Positions 7,626 through 15,433 of a DNA stretch of 64,000 bases are shown here, in pieces. Under the pieces are notes generated by a model. That model did no database searches and had not been told where the DNA came from. It was given only the letters and a program-made list of their open reading frames with translations. Source of the DNA: CAMBDS01 sp964355675 (lineage in GTDB: Bacteria > Electryoneota > AABM5-125-24 > Hatepunaeales > Hatepunaeaceae); assembly GCA_964355675.1 (NCBI GenBank), contig CAYHEC010000018.1, forward strand, positions 1 through 64,000. The letters run 5' to 3'. Each line of letters begins with the position of its first letter. Position 1 is the first letter of the stretch. A program made the position numbers and the translations under genes.

Positions 7626-8468
7626 TTAAGTTTGGTATCGTTCTGAAATAGTAGCGATCTTGAAGATATCGAGTAGCAATACCACACTTTCGCCAATAAT
7701 TGCCGAACCTAACATGAGCCGGTTATCGGCAAATTCATTTCCAGTGACCGGTTTAATTTGGTCTGGTTGAAACTCCCGTACTTCGAGAACCTCATCGACG
7801 ACCATGCCAACGAACTCATTTTCGACATTAAAAATGACAATAGTTTCGCGGAAAATGTCCTTTAGGTAATCTCTCGTCTCGGAAAAAAGCTTGCGCATCA
7901 ACGCCAATTCATTGTCCCATGTCGAAGTAATCAAAACTATTGCCTCGGCTTGATGATGATCAGCCACCAACTTTATCACTTCCTTCCCTACCGCATGAAT
8001 TGCCTTATGCGGTAGATCGAAACTTCTCAAAGATTGATTTAAATAAAAATCATCGGATTTAAAGACGTCGTACCATTTTCCGAAAGCACAGGCATGGGGA
8101 TCGGTAGTCAAGCCGAATGGTCGATCTTCAAGGACGGATGCGTGCAGTTCGTTCAACCAGCGCACATGATCCTGCTCCCGTTGAACAAGTAAGTCATTCA
8201 TTTCGTTACATTCAGTTTCGCGGCTTTTGTAGCCCAAAATTCGACTCAAATCCATCACGCTGAAAACGCGACCACGCATGTTAACCATACCACGACAGAA
8301 TTCGCCTTGGCCGGGAACCTTCACTATATCTTTTAGACGGGCAATTTCGTGCGAACTTTCCGCCTTAAGTCCAAATTTCTGGTTGCCACACTGAAAGATA
8401 ATCCACTGATTGGAAAGACTTTCAGAAGTCTCTTCAGATTCCAAATCCAGTAAGTCTAATTTATTCAT
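7626..8468 (-). CDS. CheW-like protein with an embedded CZB zinc-binding domain
   Basis: 280 residues. The CheW fold is split: a first half at about 20-80 (WIIFQCGNQKFGL...VNMRGRVFSVMDL) and a second half at about 208-272 (IVIFNVENEFVGMVVDEVLEV...LLLDIFKIA). Between them, at about 95-200, lies a chemoreceptor zinc-binding (CZB) four-helix domain. Its likely ligands are all present: H101 in HVRW, C127 in CAFGKWY, and H154 and H158 in LPHKAIH. CZB domains are known to sense oxidants such as hypochlorite or zinc level; CheW couples receptors to CheA. No chemotaxis genes are nearby. It lies 22 nt after nuoJ in the complex I operon, so expression probably follows respiration genes (inference). Confidence 0.88.
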   Translation of the reverse strand: MNKLDLLDLESEETSESLSNQWIIFQCGNQKFGLKAESSHEIARLKDIVKVPGQGEFCRGMVNMRGRVFSVMDLSRILGYKSRETECNEMNDLLVQREQDHVRWLNELHASVLEDRPFGLTTDPHACAFGKWYDVFKSDDFYLNQSLRSFDLPHKAIHAVGKEVIKLVADHHQAEAIVLITSTWDNELALMRKLFSETRDYLKDIFRETIVIFNVENEFVGMVVDEVLEVREFQPDQIKPVTGNEFADNRLMLGSAIIGESVVLLLDIFKIATISERYQT

Positions 8469-8490
8469 TTACATAAACTTCAAATTCAAA

Positions 8491-9009
8491 TCACTGTTCT
8501 TTCTTATAAAACCGTGCCAACCGCATAGCTCCGATTAACGCCGCAAGCAACAACATCGACGCGACTTCAAACGGCACGAGGTAATCGGTCAGAAGCAATT
8601 TGCCCAGCGCCTTGGTCGTCGGCTGTGGAGGACGTACCACAGGCGTCCCCGCATGTCCTCCCCACGGCGCGGAGTAAATCATCCAAAACAGCCCTACCCC
8701 CAACAGCGCGACCGGAATCAACGCGATATAGCGCTGGTGAGTCTCGTCGGGGATCTCGAGCGTGGTGATCCTGGCGGTCAGGAAGACGCCAAAGATGATC
8801 AGCGTCAGAATGCCTCCGACGTAGATCAACACCTGCGACGCCGCGAGGAAGTCCGCCGCGAGATAGAGGTAGAGCGCCGCGACACCGAAAAAGGTGAACA
8901 GCAACGCGAAGGCGGAATAGATGATCCGTTTGTGAAAGACGACTACGCCCGCCGACACGACGGTCAGCAGGACGAAGAAGTAGAAGATGATGTTTTGTAA
9001 TGCTTGCAT
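8491..9009 (-). CDS. nuoJ: NADH-quinone oxidoreductase subunit J
   Basis: Membrane subunit of complex I, 172 residues from the ATG at 9009 (MQALQNIIFYFF). An open frame extends 29 residues upstream, but it runs through a palindromic repeat (9023-9042), so I reject it. The conserved helix block ASQVLIYVGGILTLIIFGVFL, with the pi-bulge region, is present, and five hydrophobic segments are visible. The C-terminus (AMRLARFYKKEQ) is duplicated in vestigial form at 7550-7588. Confidence 0.95.
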   Translation of the reverse strand: MQALQNIIFYFFVLLTVVSAGVVVFHKRIIYSAFALLFTFFGVAALYLYLAADFLAASQVLIYVGGILTLIIFGVFLTARITTLEIPDETHQRYIALIPVALLGVGLFWMIYSAPWGGHAGTPVVRPPQPTTKALGKLLLTDYLVPFEVASMLLLAALIGAMRLARFYKKEQ

Positions 9010-9022
9010 TGTTACCGCGTAG

Positions 9023-9114
9023 GGCGGGATTCCAATCCCGCCGCAAATGACTGATGATAAATGACTAATGTCGAAACGCGCTGAAGGCGCGGTCATTCCC
9101 GCGCAGGCGGGAAG
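9023..9114. repeat. Palindromes upstream of nuoJ
   Basis: GGCGGGATTCCAATCCCGCC (9023-9042) is a perfect member of the TTCCAA-centred family seen beside the RAYT gene 5 kb away. ATTCCCGCGCAGGCGGGAAG (9095-9114) resembles the dRS3-type ATTCCC-N8-GGGAAT hairpin known from Neisseria and other genomes, with one end mismatch. Confidence 0.8.
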
Positions 9115-9142
9115 CCAGCAGGAGTCTGGGTGAGCATATTTC

Positions 9143-9676
9143 TCAGAATTTGTTTATATCCGATGTGCAGTTGACAGTGAACTTGCCAACATGCTTTCTC
9201 TGCATTTCCGCAAACTCTTGTTTCACCACACGTTGGTCGCCTGCGAAGAAATCCTCCTCGAGATGCTGTTGAGAAGCGAGGATTTTGCCCCCTTTGTCAT
9301 AAAGTGTGCAATTGAATACCACCATCTCCTTGTCCTTATCGCTTTCATTACGTACCTCAAAAAGAACCCGAACTACTGGCCCCCATTCGGCCGCGTAGGT
9401 TGCTTTGTTGACATCAACAACTGTTGTATCTTCTTGGATAGTGACATTCCCGAAGGAAAAACCATGACCAGCGGACTCCCAAGAAGTATCAAGTACCGAT
9501 CCTTTAACCGAATTTATTCCGCGACTGCGCCCCAGGGCTGTCTTTTTAAGGGACGCGACCTCTTGGCGAAGTGAATCTCGTGCCTCAGTTAGCCTATCAA
9601 TCCGACTATTTAGATTGTAAACGTAAAGCCCCAATCCCACTGCAAGGATTCCAATTATGACATCTGCCCGTTTCAT
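9143..9676 (-). CDS. Membrane-anchored protein with short coiled coil and FxLYD-like beta domain
   Basis: 177 residues. An N-terminal transmembrane anchor (residues 5-22, VIIGILAVGLGLYVYNL) is followed by a coiled-coil segment (about 24-46, IDRLTEARDSLRQEVASLKK). The C-terminal domain of about 100 residues has the pattern of extracytoplasmic FxLYD-type beta-sandwiches (VRVLFEVRNESDKD...FNCTLYDKGGKILA). The function is unknown. It overlaps the upstream gene by 4 nt (ATGA), forming a two-gene unit inserted between nuoI and nuoJ. Confidence 0.65.
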   Translation of the reverse strand: MKRADVIIGILAVGLGLYVYNLNSRIDRLTEARDSLRQEVASLKKTALGRSRGINSVKGSVLDTSWESAGHGFSFGNVTIQEDTTVVDVNKATYAAEWGPVVRVLFEVRNESDKDKEMVVFNCTLYDKGGKILASQQHLEEDFFAGDQRVVKQEFAEMQRKHVGKFTVNCTSDINKF

Positions 9677-10125
9677 GTTCTCAACTCTTTCGGTTCCGCC
9701 TTCGACTCGATATCGGCAAGATTGAGCTTCGCTATCAGACTCAGCAACTCCGTCAATTGAGGGCGACCTAAAACCGGCGGACCGCCCGGACCATATCCAA
9801 GCTTGAGGCGGCCACCCGAACTCCTAAGATCCTTGTAGTATGAAAACCAGAGATCACACACATCTTCGTTTTCTCCGTAGCTCACGAGGAAAACAAAGGG
9901 ATGGTAGGTCTTCTCAGAGCCCAGCCGAATAGCGCCACGTAAATACGGTTCCCACTTCTCACCGATTTCTTGTAAACGATACTCCTTTTTGATAGAGCCT
10001 CTCCTTCCACATCCACACAAGAAGTACCCGTCATCATTACGATGATTGTCGAGTAACTCAGCTATGTTAGCAGGCCAGACAGTTAACTTGCACTCTGGAT
10101 CTGAACATTTGATATCCCAACTCAT
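9673..10125 (-). CDS. Hypothetical cytoplasmic protein with Cys-rich N-terminus
   Basis: 150 residues, no signal or membrane segment. The N-terminal 45 residues hold Cys pairs (IKCSDPECKL and YFLCGCGRRG) that could form a small zinc knuckle. A Gly/Pro-rich segment near 110-125 (LGYGPGGPPVLGRP) precedes a helical tail. No family is recognised. The start is 3 nt after the nuoI stop, so it is co-transcribed, and it overlaps the following gene by 4 nt. Confidence 0.55.
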   Translation of the reverse strand: MSWDIKCSDPECKLTVWPANIAELLDNHRNDDGYFLCGCGRRGSIKKEYRLQEIGEKWEPYLRGAIRLGSEKTYHPFVFLVSYGENEDVCDLWFSYYKDLRSSGGRLKLGYGPGGPPVLGRPQLTELLSLIAKLNLADIESKAEPKELRT

Positions 10126-10128
10126 GAC

Positions 10129-10830
10129 TTACTCTCCATTGTTCATTGGTTGCGGCGAGTCGGCAGCGGGAGTCGGTAGCACCGCCGTCTCTGGCGGTTT
10201 TTCTGCCGCTACGACCGGCGGGGACGCCGGTGCTACTGAAGCTTGAGCTGTCACCGACGGGGCGGTGACAGAAGGCTTGGTGGCAGGTGGGGGACCCCCT
10301 GCCCCACTTGCGCCGGCTCCGGCGGCCCTTGCCGCCGCCGCAGCCGCCTTCCTCGCCTCTTCCTTAGCCATCATCCCGGCGCGCTGTTCGGCGGTGAAGT
10401 CTGAAAACTCGCGGTACATTTCACCGCGGTTCCAGGCGACTTGCTCCTGTGGCTTGTCCCAGCGGAGAGACTTGGTGTCACATGCCTCAACGCAGAGCCC
10501 GCAGTAGAGGCATTTCGACATATCGATATCGAACTGTACGACGTGCATCTTCTTTGGCTTGCCGTCGGGCATGATCCGCTCAGGCTCGCCCGCATCCATG
10601 CGCACGCCTTTGATCGTGAATATGTGCACCGGACAAACCTTGGCGCACGACAGGCAGAAGCCGCAGTCTTCGATGTGGTTGACGAGCCGGGCGCGAGTAC
10701 GCGGATACATGTCGAGCTTCTGGCGCGGATACTGCACCACGATGTTCGGCTCGAACAAATGTTTGAAAGTAATCCACATGCCGACGAGGACAGTGGAAAC
10801 ACCGGAATAGACGTCTTTGAAGTAGGGCAT
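10129..10830 (-). CDS. nuoI: NADH-quinone oxidoreductase subunit I, with repeat-derived C-terminal tail
   Basis: Ferredoxin-like peripheral subunit of complex I that carries two [4Fe-4S] clusters (N6a/N6b). The first motif is CGFCLSCAKVCP and the second is CLYCGLCVEACD, complete in cysteines though the second ends in Asp rather than Pro. The core is about 155 residues. A tail of about 75 residues rich in Ala, Pro, Val and Thr follows (from about residue 155), which NuoI proteins usually lack. That tail is encoded by three consecutive palindromic repeats (10176-10303), so it appears to have grown by in-frame repeat insertion. Confidence 0.95.
   Translation of the reverse strand: MPYFKDVYSGVSTVLVGMWITFKHLFEPNIVVQYPRQKLDMYPRTRARLVNHIEDCGFCLSCAKVCPVHIFTIKGVRMDAGEPERIMPDGKPKKMHVVQFDIDMSKCLYCGLCVEACDTKSLRWDKPQEQVAWNRGEMYREFSDFTAEQRAGMMAKEEARKAAAAAARAAGAGASGAGGPPPATKPSVTAPSVTAQASVAPASPPVVAAEKPPETAVLPTPAADSPQPMNNGE
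10176..10303. repeat. Three palindromes inside the nuoI coding sequence
   Basis: Visible units are: GTAGCACCGCCGTC (10176-10189) paired with GACGCCGGTGCTAC (10223-10236), one mismatch; a 24-nt palindrome at 10248-10271 whose core GTCACCGACGGGGCGGTGAC is the reverse complement of the intergenic units at 55761-55784 and 55817-55840; and a GGCAGG...CCTGCC hairpin at 10282-10303. All lie in frame in the tail of NuoI. Confidence 0.85.
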
Positions 10831-10894
10831 TTATCTTAAATCGATTGAACAAAATCAGTGATTTTATAGAACACAGAACTCACAGAGAGACACG

Positions 10895-10952
10895 GAGGAC
10901 ACAGAGAATTAAGTAATTCCCCCAGTGTTCTCTGTGAATTCTCTGTGTCCTC
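10895..10952. repeat. Hairpin between nuoH and nuoI
   Basis: GAGGACACAGAGAATT (10895-10910) pairs perfectly with AATTCTCTGTGTCCTC (10937-10952) across 26 nt. The surrounding DNA repeats the word ACACAGAG/CTCTGTGT several times. A similar word appears inside nuoL at 5431-5450. It would fold in the nuoH-nuoI intercistronic RNA; no T-run follows, so it is not a classical terminator. Confidence 0.75.
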
Positions 10953-10972
10953 TGTGTTAGGAATTCTTTTTG

Positions 10973-12031
10973 TCATTTCTTCAGGGCTATCCATAACGAA
11001 ACCAGTAAAACATTCGCAAAACTAAACGGCAGAAACACCTTCCAGCAGATGTGCATCAGTTGATCGACGCGAAGCCTCGGGAGTGTCCACCTCAGCCACA
11101 TCTGCACCAGCACCAGCATCGTCGCTTTGAAAGTGAACCAGAAGAAGCCGATGCCGTTGCTGATAATCGCTGTCGACAACGGGGTGTCGGCAGAAAAAAT
11201 GGGGCCGTCGAGCAATGGAATCGGCGCATACCACCCGCCAAGAAACAGCGCCGTCGCCACTGCCGCCACCACAAACATATTGCAGTACTCAGCAAGGAAA
11301 AACATCGCAAACCTCATCCCGGAATACTCGACATGGTATCCAGCGACAAGTTCGGACTCGGCTTCGGGCAGGTCGAACGGCGTCCGGTTCGTCTCGGCAA
11401 GCGACGCCCAGAAGTAGATCACAAACGCAATCAGCGCAAAAGGCAGATGCGAGAACACAGTCCAATGATGCATGCCTCCTTTCTGCAACGCCACCAAATC
11501 ACCCATCGACATCGATCCAGCAAGCATTATCGGCACAAGCAATGACAATCCGATGGGGATTTCGTAGCTGACCATCTGCGCGGCAGAGCGCATGGCTCCG
11601 TAAAGCGCCCACTTGTTGTTCGACGACCAACCTGCCATCAGGATTCCGATCACCACCAGTGACGAAACTGCGACGAGGTAATAGACGCCGATGTTCAAGT
11701 CTGCCCCGATCAGCATCGCCGCAAAAGGGATCACTGCGAACGACGCCATTGTCCCGGCAAAAACGATGTAAGGAGCCATCTTGAAGAGAGGCTTGTCGGC
11801 CGCCGTCGGGATGATGTCTTCCTTGATCAATAGCTTGATCGCGTCGGCGATGGTCTGACTCCAGCCGTGCCAGCCGCCGGTCTCCATGGGACCAAGACGA
11901 TCCTGCATGTGTCCGGCAACCTTGCGCTCAAGCCAAATCGCCAACAACACGAAGAGCGAAACAAACGCCACCACGCTGATTGCGAAACTTATTTTGATGG
12001 CGAGGGAGATTAGTTCGGGGGAACAAGACAT
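10973..12031 (-). CDS. nuoH: NADH-quinone oxidoreductase subunit H
   Basis: Quinone-site membrane subunit of complex I, 352 residues, full length. Conserved blocks are [16 protein letters not shown] near the N-terminus, [12 protein letters not shown] in the first loop, and [18 protein letters not shown] with FFLAEY in the quinone-chamber region. Eight or so hydrophobic helices are visible. It follows nuoD with a 33-nt gap filled by short ATTTAAGATTTA-type repeats. NuoE, F and G, which usually lie between nuoD and nuoH, are missing here. Confidence 0.97.
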   Translation of the reverse strand: MSCSPELISLAIKISFAISVVAFVSLFVLLAIWLERKVAGHMQDRLGPMETGGWHGWSQTIADAIKLLIKEDIIPTAADKPLFKMAPYIVFAGTMASFAVIPFAAMLIGADLNIGVYYLVAVSSLVVIGILMAGWSSNNKWALYGAMRSAAQMVSYEIPIGLSLLVPIMLAGSMSMGDLVALQKGGMHHWTVFSHLPFALIAFVIYFWASLAETNRTPFDLPEAESELVAGYHVEYSGMRFAMFFLAEYCNMFVVAAVATALFLGGWYAPIPLLDGPIFSADTPLSTAIISNGIGFFWFTFKATMLVLVQMWLRWTLPRLRVDQLMHICWKVFLPFSFANVLLVSLWIALKK

Positions 12032-12033
12032 TC

Positions 12034-12069
12034 GATTTAAAATTTAAGATTTAGGATTTAAGATTTAAC
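12034..12069. repeat. Short AT-rich word repeat at the nuoD stop
   Basis: Four imperfect copies of GATTTAA/AATTTAA-type words in tandem fill the nuoD-nuoH gap and run over the nuoD stop codon. It is similar in style to other word-like repeats at 14281-14312 and 60777-60806. Confidence 0.55.
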
Positions 12070-13264
12070 GATCAACTTCGCCGAGCACCACGTCAATCGA
12101 CCCTATCAATGCAACCATATCGGCAATCAACAGTCCCGGAGAGACTTCAGGCAAGACTGAAAGAGTGCAGAATGACGGCGCGCGGCACTTTAAGCGGTAA
12201 GGCTTTTGTTTGCCGTCGGAAATGATGTAAAAACCAAGCTCGCCTTTAGGAGATTCGGTGCGGAAGTAGAGCTCGCCGATAGGGACTTTGGCAAATGTCT
12301 TGGGGATGGCGGCCTGCACGTTGTCCTTCTCCATCTTTTCAAGTCGGTCGAGAGCCTGTTCGATGATGCGGATGGATTGTACCATCTCGTTGACCCGCAC
12401 CATGTAGCGGTCGAAACAGTCGCCCACCGTTCCCACCTCACCAGTACCAACCGGAATTTCGAAGTCATAGGTTTCGTAACCGGAGTATGGCTCGACCTTG
12501 CGTAAATCCCAGGCGACACCAGCCCCTCGGAGGTTGGGGCCAGTGACGCCATATCGGATACAAAGGTCTGCTGGAATAACTGCAACGTTAGCAAGACGCT
12601 CGATAAAAATTTTGTTGTAGGAGAGGAGGCTGTTCAATTCCGGAATTTTCGGAGCAAAATAGGGTATGAACTCGCGCACTTTTTTCAGCCAGCCATCTGG
12701 CAGATCATGTGACAACCCGCCGATCCAGATGTAGTTGTAGAGAAGCCTTCCGCCGCAAAGCTCGTCGTAAAGATCGAGAAGATGCTCCCGTGCCTGAAAC
12801 AGAAAGAGGAATGGCGTCCACGCCCCAATGTCGAGGCCGTAAGTCCCAACGGCGACAAGGTGACTTGCTATCCGGTTCATTTCGCAGACCAGCACTCGGA
12901 TAGTTTGTATTCTTTCCGAGACTTCGATGTTGAAAAGTTTCTCAGCGCCTAAAACGAAGCCGAGATTATTGTTCATACTGGCGCAATAGTCAAGCCGGTC
13001 GGTATAGGGAACGACCTGTGGCCATGTCATGTTCTCACAAACTTTCTCGAAGCAACGATGGAGGTAACCGATATGCGGTGTAGCTTTAACGATTAATTCA
13101 CCATCGGTCTCAAGTTCCAGCCGGAGAACGCCGTGAGTCGCTGGGTGCTGAGGTCCCATTTGAAGCACCATCTTTTCGCCGTGAACAGACTCAATGGCGT
13201 CTTTGGCTTCATACCACTTTTCGGGCGTCAGACCGACCGGTATATCAACATCTCTGGTGGTCAT
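12065..13264 (-). CDS. nuoD: NADH-quinone oxidoreductase subunit D
   Basis: 49-kDa-type subunit of complex I that forms the quinone-reduction site with NuoB; 399 residues, full length and not fused to NuoC. Signature segments are MGPQHPATHGVLRL near residue 36 and PYTDRLDYCASMNNN near residue 86, with the C-terminal RCRAPSF and GSIDVVLGEVDR block. The start overlaps the nuoC stop by 4 nt (ATGA), showing tight coupling. Confidence 0.98.
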   Translation of the reverse strand: MTTRDVDIPVGLTPEKWYEAKDAIESVHGEKMVLQMGPQHPATHGVLRLELETDGELIVKATPHIGYLHRCFEKVCENMTWPQVVPYTDRLDYCASMNNNLGFVLGAEKLFNIEVSERIQTIRVLVCEMNRIASHLVAVGTYGLDIGAWTPFLFLFQAREHLLDLYDELCGGRLLYNYIWIGGLSHDLPDGWLKKVREFIPYFAPKIPELNSLLSYNKIFIERLANVAVIPADLCIRYGVTGPNLRGAGVAWDLRKVEPYSGYETYDFEIPVGTGEVGTVGDCFDRYMVRVNEMVQSIRIIEQALDRLEKMEKDNVQAAIPKTFAKVPIGELYFRTESPKGELGFYIISDGKQKPYRLKCRAPSFCTLSVLPEVSPGLLIADMVALIGSIDVVLGEVDR

Positions 13265-13788
13265 TTCTCAACTCTCGTTATAGGAATCTGAAATCCACCT
13301 GGGACATTAACCGTAACTGGAATATCATGGAAAAAGAGCGGAGGTTGATAGTTTTTCCTCAATGGAAAGCCCTCCCAGTCGTCGGCGCAAAGAATTCGTC
13401 GGTGGTCATAATGCCCTTCGAAACGAATTCCGAACATATCATAAGCCTCGCGCTCATGCCAATCTGCCGCGGCCCAGATATCAGTAATGCTGGGAATAAC
13501 AGGATCTTCCGCACCGGCCTTCACCTTGACGCTCACCATTTTCGAGAGTTTTGTGGAATAAAGATTTATGACGACCTCGAATCCACCGCCACGTTCGATC
13601 CCAGTCAGGCAAGTCAGGCAGTCGAACGAAAGTGAGGGATCGTCCCTAAGGTAGAGCGAAGCCGCGCGAAGATACTCGGACGGGATGATTATCAGTGGGA
13701 TGGGGGAATTGGGCTCAAGGCTGAGCGAGCACTGCAGGTGACTGCTTAAGTGTGCGGTAATGTCTTCGAGTGTTAAGGACATAATCAT
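13261..13788 (-). CDS. nuoC: NADH-quinone oxidoreductase subunit C
   Basis: 30-kDa-type peripheral subunit of complex I, 175 residues. The family signature HEREAYDMFGIRFEGHYDHRR is present at about residues 111-131, followed by DDWEGFPLRKNY. Its start shares one base with the nuoB stop (TGATG). Length is typical for a free-standing NuoC. Confidence 0.97.
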   Translation of the reverse strand: MIMSLTLEDITAHLSSHLQCSLSLEPNSPIPLIIIPSEYLRAASLYLRDDPSLSFDCLTCLTGIERGGGFEVVINLYSTKLSKMVSVKVKAGAEDPVIPSITDIWAAADWHEREAYDMFGIRFEGHYDHRRILCADDWEGFPLRKNYQPPLFFHDIPVTVNVPGGFQIPITRVEK

Positions 13789-14273
13789 CAGGCCTGTTTA
13801 GCGATGGTTTCGCGCTCGATCTTCTCGCGCAGTTGAAGGAATGCGTCGATCAAGGCTTCAGGACGTGGCGGGCAACCGGGGATATAGACGTCCACCGGAA
13901 TAATCAGATCGACGCCTTTGACGACATGGTAGCCGTATTCCCAATATGGTCCCCCTGAATTGGCGCAGGAACCCATCGAAATAACCCATTTCGGCTCAGC
14001 CATCTGCTCGTAGAGTCGTTTGATCCGCTCGGCCATTTTGACCGTAACTGTACCTGAAATCAGCATTACATCCGATTGGCGCGGGGTTGGCCTAAAAAAG
14101 ATGCCGAGTCGGTCGAGGTCGAACCGCGATGCTGATGTCGCCATCATCTCAATGGCGCAACAGGCGAGCCCGAAGGTTATCGGCCAAAGTGATCGTGACC
14201 GGCTCCAGTTGAAGACCTTGTCAACCGACGTAATGACTACGTTTGGGCCGTAACGCCCTTCTATTATGCCCAT
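13788..14273 (-). CDS. nuoB: NADH-quinone oxidoreductase subunit B
   Basis: 20-kDa-type subunit that binds cluster N2, the last electron donor to quinone; 161 residues. All cluster cysteines are visible: the tandem pair C38-C39 in [10 protein letters not shown], then [11 protein letters not shown] and [12 protein letters not shown]. The following 275 bp toward nuoA carry palindromic repeats. It ends one base into nuoC. Confidence 0.98.
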   Translation of the reverse strand: MGIIEGRYGPNVVITSVDKVFNWSRSRSLWPITFGLACCAIEMMATSASRFDLDRLGIFFRPTPRQSDVMLISGTVTVKMAERIKRLYEQMAEPKWVISMGSCANSGGPYWEYGYHVVKGVDLIIPVDVYIPGCPPRPEALIDAFLQLREKIERETIAKQA

Positions 14274-14311
14274 TTAGCAATAAGTTGTAAGTTGTAGGTG
14301 GTAAGTTGCAA

Positions 14312-14400
14312 GCTGTCAACCCTCTGGGGTTGACAGCATAAATACACAATTATTAATAGTTGTAAGTTGTAAGCTGTCAACCCTCTGGGGTTGACAGCTT
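14312..14400. repeat. Two GTCAACCC...GGGTTGAC palindromes between nuoA and nuoB
   Basis: GTCAACCCTCTGGGGTTGAC with 11-15 nt arms is centred at 14324 and 14385; the second extends to AAGCTGTC...GACAGCTT (14371-14400). Each is preceded by GTTGTAAGTTGTA-type words. The same palindrome family recurs at 18617-18646 and in a three-copy array at 27709-27838. Confidence 0.88.
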
Positions 14401-14481
14401 ACGCCATAACCAGCATCCGAAAGACACAAAGGTGGAAATCCAGTGTTCAGTCCCGTAATTAACTAACCAATTAATCTGTCA

Positions 14482-14509
14482 TGGAGGGCGGGATTAATCC
14501 CGCCCTCCA
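14482..14509. repeat. Perfect 28-nt palindrome downstream of nuoA
   Basis: The arms TGGAGGGCGGGATT and AATCCCGCCCTCCA join directly with no loop. A diverged copy lies at 50200-50226. It could act as an intercistronic hairpin between nuoA and nuoB, but no T-run marks a terminator. Confidence 0.85.
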
Positions 14510-14548
14510 AGCAAAGCGGTGCTCCTTAGCCATTTAAGGGACCGGACG

Positions 14549-14986
14549 CTAATTTTCAGTTTTCAGTTTCACTTTCGAGTCAGCCAGCGCCGTACTTCGA
14601 TCGGCAGAGACCTTGCCCGCCGAGCTCCCTCGTGGCCTGACCCACTCCAGATCGCCCTTCCCCCAGACATAAGCAAGCCCCGCCGCAAGAATGGCAACAA
14701 ATACGGCCATCTCGAGCCAGGCAAATAGTCCCAGTTCTTTCAAATTCACCGCCCAAGGGAACAGGAACAACACCTCGACGTCGAAGACAAGGAATATCAG
14801 TGCAATCACGTAAAAGCGGGTATTAAACCGTATCCATGGAGTGCCTACTGACTCTTCGCCACACTCGTAGGTAGAATCTTTGATTGGATTTGGTTTGTGC
14901 GGCGCCAACAAGCGGTTTGTCAGCATTGCGGCAAAGACAAGCCCCGCTCCGGCAATAAAAAATATCAGTATTGATGTAAATGACAT
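14549..14986 (-). CDS. nuoA: NADH-quinone oxidoreductase subunit A
   Basis: Three-helix membrane subunit of complex I and first gene of the operon; 145 residues from the ATG at 14986 (MSFTSILIFF). A TTG three codons upstream is possible. Family marks are YECGEESVG in the quinone-gating loop and RFYVIALIFLVFDVEVLF in TM2. The C-terminal 25 residues (after WVRPRG) are polar and extend beyond the usual end, as is seen in some FCB-group NuoA. Confidence 0.96.
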   Translation of the reverse strand: MSFTSILIFFIAGAGLVFAAMLTNRLLAPHKPNPIKDSTYECGEESVGTPWIRFNTRFYVIALIFLVFDVEVLFLFPWAVNLKELGLFAWLEMAVFVAILAAGLAYVWGKGDLEWVRPRGSSAGKVSADRSTALADSKVKLKTEN

Positions 14987-15433
14987 TTCGTTCAAAGTGG
15001 TTAAATTTCTCGCCCGACGGCAATCCTATAGTCAGTCGGCAACAATCGCGCCAGTAGATTTACTGATGTAAATTGAGTCAGCCGAAAGGAGGGTGGAACA
15101 ACCAAGCATGTTCAGGCTGACATCCGCGTGGATCGTTCGAATAGGCACAATCAAGTGCCGAAGAAGGCGTCCAGATGGACACAGCATGGCATTTCAGAAG
15201 ACCATTAATTACGACAGGCAAGATAACTTTTTAGTATCCGTGAGGCAAGCAAACGGTGTGTCAGAAACGAAAGAACCAATATTCCCTTTTCATGGTCATC
15301 GCCTGCCTGATCCTGCGGAAATCGAGTGCGGATTTTGACTCAGACTTGCGAATTTAGCACCAATGTTATGAGAACATTTGAAGTTTGGTTAATTGTTCTG
15401 TAAATTTATAGTCCATTCAATCTGGAGTCTATA
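14987..15433. promoter_or_regulatory. Divergent intergenic region between nuoA and the M6 peptidase gene
   Basis: About 450 bp with no convincing gene. It must hold the nuo operon promoter (minus) and the promoter of the M6 gene (plus). An AT-rich stretch, TTGAAGTTTGGTTAATTGTTCTGTAAATTTATAG-like, lies at about 15378-15411, followed by a GGAG ribosome site 10 nt before the ATG at 15434. An 81-codon frame from GTG 15093, after AAAGGAGG, has no recognisable protein features. No firm promoter can be assigned by eye. Confidence 0.35.

Noticed and set aside
9010..9096. N-terminal extension of NuoJ
   Set aside because: It runs through a palindromic repeat; the ATG at 9009 gives the standard NuoJ start.
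10895..10952. Rho-independent terminator in the nuo operon
   Set aside because: There is a strong stem but no T-run on the coding strand, and nuoI follows in the same operon.
15093..15338. Small plus-strand gene of 81 codons after AAAGGAGG
   Set aside because: The ribosome site is too close to the GTG and too far from the ATG, and the translation shows no recognisable features.
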